Shown here: in pieces, positions 12,502-21,400 of the stretch
Position numbering within the stretch: the first letter of the stretch is position 1
How the letters are laid out: each line of letters starts with the position of its first letter
Made by a program: the position numbers and the translations under genes
Source of the DNA: Litsea cubeba
Lineage: Eukaryota; Streptophyta; Magnoliopsida; Laurales; Lauraceae
Direction: 5' to 3'
Assembly (NCBI GenBank): GCA_012931725.1
Contig: WHSA01000365.1
Location: 186,001-250,000 of the forward strand
DNA length: 64,000 bases
Notes under the pieces: generated by a model
The model's input: only the letters and a program-made list of their open reading frames with translations
What the model was told of the DNA's origin: nothing
Database searches by the model: none

Positions 12502-13446
12502 TGTAGGTGCAGAAAATAATGACCCACAATGAGGAGGGAGCCTTATAGGACTTATCCGAGAAGATGATGGTGACTGGGAATGACTGGATGCCGTCCGAAA
12601 GCCTGAAAGGGAAGAACACACGGTCAGAGGACCCTGGCCTAGGCGGCGCAAGGCTCTCCGATGCCAAAGTCAGTGAATGAACTGGAACAATGGAAGGAGA
12701 GGAAGAAGAGAGACAGAGTAACGGCCCTGTGTATGAAAAATGGCGTACCTTGGATGGTGGCTTGAGCCTCTATTTATAGAGTGTGGAACGTATCTTTGGG
12801 AGATATTGTGGTGTGGGTCCCGTGATTCGACTGGGAAGTCACGATCAGCCCACATTGCATTAATTGCGGTCCAATCCAGCCCACTTTGCATTAAATGCCC
12901 GTCGGGTCAGCCCACATCGCATTTAATGTACATCTTGTTGGGCCAGATCCTGTTGGGCGCCTTTGGCGGTAGGGGGTACCAGCGGATCTGCCCTCGGGCC
13001 CTGCCCTGATGTGGCCTCAGCCGCTGGATGCCACCCTGTCAGGGATCTGGCGAAGATTGTGGGCGGCTGGACGTCGCGTCTGTCCCACCAGCTCGTGCCC
13101 CTATCCCTCCACGTGCCTGATGACGTGGGGGATGAGGCGCGCAAGTGAAGGTTCTCTCTTGCTTCGGCTTCTGTCCCGGCTTCTTCAGCCGAGGTGGAGC
13201 TTTCTGTCGAGATGGCATCCTGGGTGGCCCAGCCGAGGTGGAACTCCTTGCCGAGATGACGCCCGAGGTGGGCCAGTTCGGCGATAAGGGCCCGGAGCTG
13301 CCTGACTTCGGCCGGACCTCCTGTCCTGGTAGCCGGGGTGAGCTTGGCGCCACGTGGATGGCACGAGGATGGCACGTGAGAGTGCTTAGCCTCATCTGAT
13401 GGCTGCGATTAACTTAATCCTGTGGTTCTGGAAATCTCCCCACACA
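12502..13446 (-). repeat. Tat element 3' LTR
   Basis: Near-identical to 24288-25231 and begins directly after the left TSD copy. On the minus strand the preceding internal bases include the purine-rich AAAGCTAGGGGGCAAT (about 13447-13463), the likely plus-strand primer. Confidence 0.9.
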
Positions 13447-13978
13447 ATTGCCCCCTAGCTTTTGACCTCTGAAGTGTGCTAGCCTTTAGGGGTTGAAAGC
13501 TAGAAGAATCCGTCTGGGGATATGGTGATCATTGCCTGGTGTCGCTTCAATTCTTTAAAGCATGCCTGGTGTCGCTTCGACTCTTTAAAGCAGTAAATGC
13601 CCTGCCCTGTTCGTCTTGGGAACCGAGTTGACGGCTACACGCGTAGCTTCTGTGCCGATTGCGTTGTCTCATTGATGGGACCGGCACGGGCTTTGAAGTG
13701 TCTCTTCGAATTCGGAGGCGGTACCCAAATGGGGGTTCCCCTTCTACAAATAGGGTCGTCCCCTTCTTTTTCTCGCTCCCGATTTCTTTCGCCTTCGCCT
13801 TTGCTTTCGATTTCTGCTCTGGTTCCTGAGATCTGTTCGAGGAGGACGACCGTAGAACGCGTCCGGATCTGCTCTTGATCTGCCTCTTCGTCCCTGTAAG
13901 TCGCTTTGTTCTTCTGTCTGGTTTTTCTTGGGGTTTTTCGATTTCTAGGGTTTTTCTTCGTCGTCACCCCTTCTAGAC

Positions 13979-16400
13979 ATGGGCACCCCTAGATTCAGGG
14001 TAGATTCCGATGAGGGCTTAGCCGAGTTTAGGGCTGCCTTCAATATTCCGGAAAGGGTCTTCCTAAAACCGGCGGACCTTGCCGACGCTGCCCTGTATCG
14101 CTGCTACGGCGGCTGGATGCCGTTCCCTCTGATCTCTGTGATCGAGGGTGGGGTCAGGTTTCCACTGCACCCCCTGCTTAGGGCTTGCCTTAGCCTTTGG
14201 TCCCTCGCCCCGGGCCAGTTGATGCCCAATGGCTACAAGGTCATCATGGGCACAGCGAAGCTGAATGAGATCTTGGGGACCAACCTAGGCCCTCACGACA
14301 TCGAGGACACATATGATATCTGCAAGGCTGGGGAGGGAAGATACTATCTCCGTGTGAAGCCGCAGCGAAGGGGCTTCGTCCTAGCCTTGGAGGATTCAAG
14401 TAAGAATGCTGAGGAGGATTTCTTCTGTGTCTCGGGGGACTGGGAGTTCGGCCCAGGTGAAGACAGGAGGCTGTCGGTCCCACGTCGCCCTGGGGAAGTC
14501 CCAAGTAATCATCACTGCTTTTCTCCTTTTTACTTTGCTTACCTCATTGATGCCGAACTGATACTCTTTTTCGCCTGTTGAGCAGAGGCGGGTGCAAGGC
14601 GACGCCGAGCTGTTAGCGAAGGTTGGAGGAAGAATACCGACGACATCAACAAGGTTGAACGGTACAAGGGGCACGAAACCAGGTCAGCTTGGAAGCTGCT
14701 CGGGTACACGCCGAGGTATCGCGGCCACTACCACAGGACTGGAGTACCTGAGGTGGACGAGACACACCCTGACCGTCCAACCGTATCAGTTGCGGTGTTT
14801 AGCGGGGTCCCCTTGACCGATCCCGTTGCCGACCGAACTGCGTCTGGTGCCGAGGCGTCTACTTCTTATCCGGAGCTGCCGGACTTGACGCAGATAGTGG
14901 ACGCTTATCTCTCTGATCGAGGAGAGGACATGGAGGGAAGCTCGAGGGAGCTCGCTGTCAAAGATCTGGCTGCTAAGTTTAGGCAGAGGTCGTCGTCTTC
15001 TGGGGCTCCGTCGCCTGCTGGTACTCGTGCTGCTTCGGGTCCGGTGGGCGCCGGTGCTCCCTCTGCTCCTGCCCCTGCCCCGAGCGGGGGAGCCCGGCGA
15101 CGCTCGCCGAACCGCTCGAAGGAGGGGTCCCCGCCCAAGAAGAAGTCCAAGGCGGGGGAAAAGAGCTCGAAGGCTGATCTGCAGTCGAAGGGCAAAACTC
15201 CTGAACGAGCCCCTGGGGCTAAAGCTCCATCCGAAAAGGGGGGCGAGAAGAGCGCGCCGAAGGAAAAGAGTGCGCCGGCCGAAAAGAATGCGCCAGTCAG
15301 CAGGTCGGCTGTTGGTCCAGCGCGCGAGCCTCTCATCTCGGCGGGGCAAGGGTCCGGATCGGCTTCCGGGCCCCGAACTGCCCCAGCACCGTGGAAGCCG
15401 AGAATGGAAACACAGCCCGGCCAACCCCTGAACGTTGAAGACCGGCTGCTGGGAAATGCCGAGGTGATCGGGGCTCTCGCCAAGGCCTGTGCTCTGCCAA
15501 GAGACATGGAGACGCACGAGAGGTTCGATGATGAGAGCCTGATGGTCTCGGCGATCCAGGATAGTCTTCGGGTAAGTGTTTGCAACGCTTCTCTCCATTC
15601 TTCAAGTGTTTTGGTCGAACCTGACCCTCTGTTTCCATTTGCAGAACGTGCAGAGGCTCCTGACCGTGGTGGGAAGGAGCGATAAGAACGCGACGCGGGT
15701 CACTTGGCTGGAGTCTGAGAGGGACAAGCTGAAGAGGGAGCTGGAAGAGTCGCGGAAAGGAATGGAGGGGATGAAGAAGGCCAGCGCTGAAGAGGTTGCT
15801 CGGCTGGCATCGGCTCTGGTTGATGTTGCCGAACTTACGTCGAAGGCCAATCATTTGAAAGGCGAGGTCTGGGCGAGGAACAAGAAGACCGCCGAACTGG
15901 AGTCTGAGCTGGCCAGATTGAAGGCTGAATCTACTGCTGAGGGGACGAGGCTGCGCGCCGAAACGGCAAGGTTGAAGGCGGCGAATGCCGAGCTGGAGAA
16001 GGAAAAGGCCTCTCTTCAGGCCGAGGCCCAGTCCGCCTTCCAGGATGGGGTGGATCGAGCCACTGAGATGTACGAGAAGCAGGTGGAGGAGATCACCGCC
16101 ATCCTGTTCGAGGAAGGATGCCTGGCCGCACTGAGACGTGCGGGGGTCCCTGAAGACCATCCTGTCTATCGGGACCTGCCGAAGTATTCGGACCTGGATC
16201 CCGGGCCGAGCTCCGCACCTGCAGCCGAGAGTGCTCCGGTCGAAGCTCCTGCAGCTGAAAGCGCCCCGGTCGAAGCTCCTGTTGCTGACGACGCTCCAGC
16301 TGCCCCGGTCTTGCGCGATGCCCCATTCGCCCACGAGGATTTGGCCATGCCTCAGGGTGAGACCTCTTCTGCTCCTGGTTCGGCTGAGGGTACCAGTTGA
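13979..16400 (+). CDS. Spliced antisense gene inside the Tat element: putative gypsy-type transposon protein with coiled coil
   Basis: Three exons join in frame: 13979-14504, 14586-15571 and 15645-16400. The introns (81 and 73 bp) have GT-AG ends, the second with donor GGTAAGT and acceptor TTTGCAG. The product is about 755 residues. Exon 1 resembles the plant family called putative gypsy type transposon (Transposase_28, PF04195), around GGVRFPLHPLLRACLS and PGQLMPNGYKV. Exon 2 is a Ser/Pro/Ala/Lys-rich linker with basic PPKKKSK stretches, possibly a nuclear signal. Exon 3 is a long Glu/Lys/Leu/Arg coiled coil, ending in a repeated AESAPVEAP tail. It runs opposite to gag-pol, with a TATA-like TACAAATA near 13745. 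Extra ORFs between pol and 3' LTR, some antisense, are known in Tat elements; their role is unknown. The exon model is mine, from splice consensus and frame continuity. Confidence 0.75.
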
Positions 16401-16922
16401 AGCCCCTTCTGCCAGCGACACTCCAAGTGAGGTCCCTGTCTCGGCCGAAGCCTTTGGCCCCTTGGAAACGGTGATCGATCTGGTCGAATCGCCGAGACCG
16501 GAGTAGCTCTGTCCCTTCTCTTGTCTCTGTCTTTCCTTTGTAACGTTTTTGCTTCTCAGCCTTGTAAATATTTTCTGCAATCAATGAAAGTCGAGCTTCT
16601 TCACTTGTGCATTTTCTCTTTGCATTTGTCTCTCTTTCATTTCTGGATGTACATTGAATGGCATTGAATGCCTTTACTGTGTGGCGTGGCCCTTGAGGTA
16701 GAAAGAGTCAAACTGCTAGTGCTAATTTTCCGTATTCTGGAGACCATAAATAGCAACAAATAAGGTGGCACGGCTGACGAGGGAATCGGACGGATGTCTC
16801 CACGTGGCGCCATAGGGATCGCTGGTCAACAGCCGTGCGTCCCTAGTAACGCGTGGGAGACTTCGCCCTCATAACTTCTTTCGGAGACCGAGCCCTTCTT
16901 TGGGAGACTGAGTCCTTCTTCT

Positions 16923-17620
16923 TCCTATAAATAGGGATAGCAAGCTCGACATGGGAGAAGAAAAGAAACGGAAGTAAATCCACTTAGCTGTAGGAACCAT
17001 GTCTGACAGACATTCTGTAATCTTCGATCCGGGGGGAACCCTTGCGCCTGTGGACGGCTTTCTCCAAGGGGGAAGTCCGTCGTGGTCTGCGCACTCTCTG
17101 AAGGGACTCCCTGTGGACCACGCGCTCTCTGAACGCGGGTTCATGGCCATCCGTCCCTGGCCAGACAGAGTGAGGATGCGCTGCGGGGGGACGGTGGCGC
17201 ATTCTCGTCCGACACGGCCCTGTGCGCCCGTCGTACGGAAGGCGGGATTGAGGCCCCGCTGGACCTGGGGTTTCTTCAAGCTTGGCTGGTCCCACTGACC
17301 GCCGAGGGTGTTGAAGAGCTCAGCGAGGTCCAGGGCCTCCGAACTGGAGGGGCTGTGCGATGCTTTGGTCTGACCAGCCAAAGTGTATTATAGAGCTCTG
17401 TGAAATTCAGGATCGCTCAGAACCTCCAGGCAGCGATCCGGCATCCTCGAGCCTTCTGCCTGAAGAGTCGGTGAAGATCAGGGTCTTCTAGTTTCCGCTT
17501 CATTTTCTGTTTTCAGAGGACTGCGATCCTCCTTTTTGTACTTCGCTCTTTGTTCTGTAACTTTTGTAATGAAGCAGTTTGCAATGGATAAAAAGGAATT
17601 CTGTGATTACCCAAACTGTG
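16923..17620 (+). other. Candidate second antisense transcription unit in the Tat element
   Basis: A strong TATA box, CCTATAAATAGG (16926-16937), is followed about 70 bp later by an ATG at 16999 opening a 99-codon frame that ends at 17298. Its peptide matches no family I recognise, and the GC-rich opposite strand is also open, so coding is uncertain. The 3' part (about 17550-17600), with TTTGTAATGAAGCAG, resembles the tail of the spliced gene near 16540-16590 and may contain a polyadenylation region. It may be a non-coding RNA. Confidence 0.35.
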
Positions 17621-17934
17621 TACAGTGCTTTTGAGTTCTTTTTCTCATTTCTTTGCACTGTTCTGGAATGCTTGGATTTGTGTGTTTGAATGCTGGCACA
17701 GCTCTCTTCCTCTGGAAAGCTGCCCTTGGCCGAAATGGCTGGCCTTGCGCCGAGGTAGATCCATACCGCGGCCGGATTGACCTGCGCCGAGGTGGCCACA
17801 TCGTTCCGCTGGCCTCGGCTAGGCGAGAGTGAGTTCGGCAATGGCCTTCTGAGGGGTGTATGAACCCGGACTTCAGGAAACTGACCTTGGCCGAACTGCC
17901 TTGCGCCGAGGTGTGAGGGGTTTATGAACCCGGA

Positions 17935-18375
17935 CTTCAGGAAACGGCTGAGTGTAGGAACTCTAGACCATTCCCAAGGCGTAGAGCCTGAAGTGTGTCC
18001 AAGACACGGGGGCTTTAGGAAAGGCTGAGTGTAGGAACTTCAGGCCATTTCCAGGGCGTAGAGCCTAAGTGTGTCCAAGACACGGGGCTTTAGGAAAGGC
18101 TGAGTGTAAGAACTCCAGGCCGTTTCCAGGGCGTAGAGCCTGAAGTGTGTCCAAGACACGGGGGCTTTAGGAAAGGCTGAGTGTAGGAACTTCAGGCCAT
18201 TTCCAGGGCGTAGAGCCTAAGTGTGTCCAAGACACGGGGCTTTAGGAAAGGCTGAGTGTAAGAACTCCAGGCCGTTTCCAGGGCGTAGAGCCTGAGTGTG
18301 TCCAAGACACGGGGCTTTAGGAAAGGCTGAGTGTAGGAACTCCAGGCCATTTCCAGGGCGTAGAGCCTATGCTGC
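17935..18375. repeat. Tandem repeat of about 76 bp, nearly six copies, behind pol
   Basis: Units starting AGGAAAGGCTGAGTGTA recur near 17939, 18017, 18092, 18169, 18245 and 18320, with lengths of 75-78 bp and few substitutions; the last is partial. A shorter duplication carrying GAACCCGGACTTCAGGAAAC lies just before (about 17860-17945). The array begins some 75 bp beyond the pol stop. Variable tandem repeats in the 3' untranslated region are a known trait of Tat elements and a possible seed of satellite DNA. Confidence 0.85.
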
Positions 18376-18450
18376 CGGAGTCGACCAGAGAGAGACAGAT
18401 TGATGACAAGGCAAAAGCTGCTTTTATTGATTCTGAGGTTCATTACATCT

Positions 18451-21400
18451 TTAGAAATAAAATTTCTTCAAGTGGGATGCATTCCACGGTCTCGGCAGCG
18501 GCTTGCCATCCAAGTCTTCGAGCTTGTAGGCCGACTTTCCTGCCAGTGAGACTACTCTGAACGGGCCATGCCAGTTCGGGGCAAGCTTCCCCTCGTTTGG
18601 TTCTTTGTCAGCTGGCAGGGTCTTCTTTAAAACGAGCTCTCCCGCGGTGAACCTCCTTTCTTTGACATTTTGATTGTATGCCCTGGCTAACCGCTGCTGA
18701 TAGTCGGTCAGTCTCAGGGCTGCTGCTTCTCGTCGCTCGTCTGCCAGCTCCAGCTCCATTGCCAGGTTTGTCTCATTTCGGCCTTGGTCGACCAGCTCTG
18801 TCCTAAGGGTAGGAAGTCCGATTTCCAAGGGAATGACCGCCTCCATCCCGTAGGCCAGAGAGAAAGGTGTTGCCGAGGTGGACCTCCTTGGAGTTGTTCT
18901 GTATGCCCACAGCACGCTCGTAAGCTCCTCTGTCCATCTGCCCTTTGCCTTGTCCAGTCGCTTCTTCAGGCCGTCCAGGATCACTTTGTTGGAGATTTCT
19001 GCCTGGCCATTACTCTGTGGATATGCCGGGGTGGAGTAATGGTTTCTGATGCCGTGCTCTTGGCAGAAGTCTTTGAAGGACTTGGAATCGAATTGAGTCC
19101 CGTTATCCGAAATCAGGGTCCGGGGGATGCCGAACCTCGTAAGGATGTTTTTCCAAACAAAGTTCCTGGAGTCCCTGTCCGTGATGGAAGACAACGGTTC
19201 AGCTTCTATCCACTTTGTGAAGTAGTCCGTAGCCACTATCAGCCATCTCTTGTTCCCTGGAGCTCGGTGAAGAGGCCCCACAATGTCCAGGCCCCATTGA
19301 GCGAAGGGCCATGGGCTGGAGAGAGGACTCAGATCCTGTGCTGGCTGATGGAGGGAGTGGGAGAACTTCTGGCATTTCTCGCATTTCCTGGCGTAGACCT
19401 GGGCGTCCTTCTGCATGTAGGGCCACCAGTAACCCTGGCTGATTGCTCTGTAGGCCAATGACCGACCTCCTATATGGCTGCCGCAGATTCCTTCATGGAT
19501 CTCATACAGGAAGTCGTCCACCTTGGTCGGGTGGACGCATTGGAGGTATGGACCTGTGAAGGACTTCCTGTAGAGTTTGCCTTCTGGAGAGAGCCAGAAC
19601 CGAGCTGCCTTGAGCCTGATCTTGTGGGCTTCAGTCTTGTCTTCGGGGAGCTGGTCGTCCTTCAAGTAGGCGACGATTGGATCCATCCAGCTGGGGCCGA
19701 GGTCAGCACAGAGGACAAGCCGAGATGAATGGAGTTCTAGACTTGACCTTGATACTGACCCGACCTCGATGGTCCTCTTCTTTCCTGCTTCAACAGCGGA
19801 GGCCAGGTTTGCAAGCGCATCTGCATGCGTGTTGGTATCTCGGGATATTTGCCTGACCTCGGCTTTCTGAAAATGGGAGAGCAGTTTCTTCGCAAGGGCT
19901 AAGTAGGCCGCCATCCTGTCGTCCCTGGCCTGATAGTCTCCAGCGAGCTGGCTAGTTACCAGTTGAGAGTCGCTGAAGATCACCAGGTGTTGGGCTCCAA
20001 GGATTTGGGCGCTGTTCAACCCTGCAATCAGTGCTTCGTACTCCGCCTCATTGTTCGTGGCTTTGAAGTCCAGGGTGAAGGCCTGCTCTATGACCAGTCC
20101 CTCTGGCGATTGGAGAACTATGCCGGCGCCAGCTCTCTTGGAGGTGGACGACCCGTCGACAAAGATCTTCCATGCCGAGGTGGGAGACTGCTGGACCTCT
20201 GTTTCTACTGGCTCTTGCCCTGTGCCCCCCAGTGCCGTGCCGAGCTGGGTCGGAGCCGGGTTGGGGGAGACGAATTCGACAATGAAGTCTGCCAGGATCT
20301 GGGCTTTGATCGCAGTTCGGGGACGGTACTGTATGTCATATTGCCCCAGTTCAACTGCCCACTTTGATATGCGCCCTGAAAAGTCAACTTTTTTGAACAC
20401 TGAACGGAGTGGATGCTCCGTGATTACCACAATGGTGTGGGACTGAAAATAATGGGAGAACTTGCGGGAGGCGGTGACGAGAGCCAACGCAAGCTTCTCC
20501 AATAGGAGGTACCTGGTCTCGGCATCGAGCAGGGTCTTGCTCGTGTAATAGATCGGCTTTTGAACTCCCTCGTCCTCCCTAATGAGGACGGAGCTCACTG
20601 CGTGATCCGAGACCGCAAGGTACAAATACAGAATCTCCCCCAAAGTTGGGGTGGAGAGTAAAGGTGGTGACATTAAATAAGTTTTGAGTGCGGCCAATGC
20701 CTGGTCGCACTCAGGGGTCCACTGGAACTTCAAATTTTTCTTTAAGAGCTGAAAGAAAGGCCTGCACTTATCTGATGACCGGCTGATGAAGCGATTGAGT
20801 GCGGCGGCCATTCCTGTGAGCCTCTGAACTTCCTTCGTGGTAGAGGGACTCTGGATGCCCTGGATGGCAGTGATCTGTTCCGGATTGGCCTCTATCCCCC
20901 TCCGCGTCACCAAGCTGCCGAGGAACTTGCCAGAGGCTACGCCGAAGGCGCACTTGGAAGCGTTTAGCTTGAGCTTGTAGGCGCGAAGGATGCCGAAGAC
21001 TTGGCCGAGATCCGCCAGATGGTCACTGGAGCGCACAGATTTGACGACCATGTCGTCGATATACACCTCTACCGATCGGCCGAGCTGGGCCTGGAACATT
21101 TTTGTGACGAGGCGCTGATAGGTCGCCCCCGCGTTCTTCAGCCCGAAGGGCATCACCTTATAGCAGTAAGTGCCGCGGGGGGTGATGAATGATGTTTTCT
21201 CCTCGTCAGGCTCATAGAGCGGGATCTGATGATAGCCTCGGTAGGCGTCAAGGAAGCTCATTCGGTCGTGACCAGCGGTGGCGTCGATCAGTTGGTCAAT
21301 CTTTGGGAGGGGAAAACTGTCCTTAGGGCAAGCCCTGTTCAAATCGGTGAAGTCCACGCACACCCTCCACTTCCCAGTTTTCTTCTTGACCACCACCGTG

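Noticed and set aside
14786..15598. Long minus-strand frames opposite the spliced gene (also near 15333-16580)
   Set aside because: GC-rich, with biased Arg/Ser/Pro composition and no domain. The plus-strand exons explain the openness.
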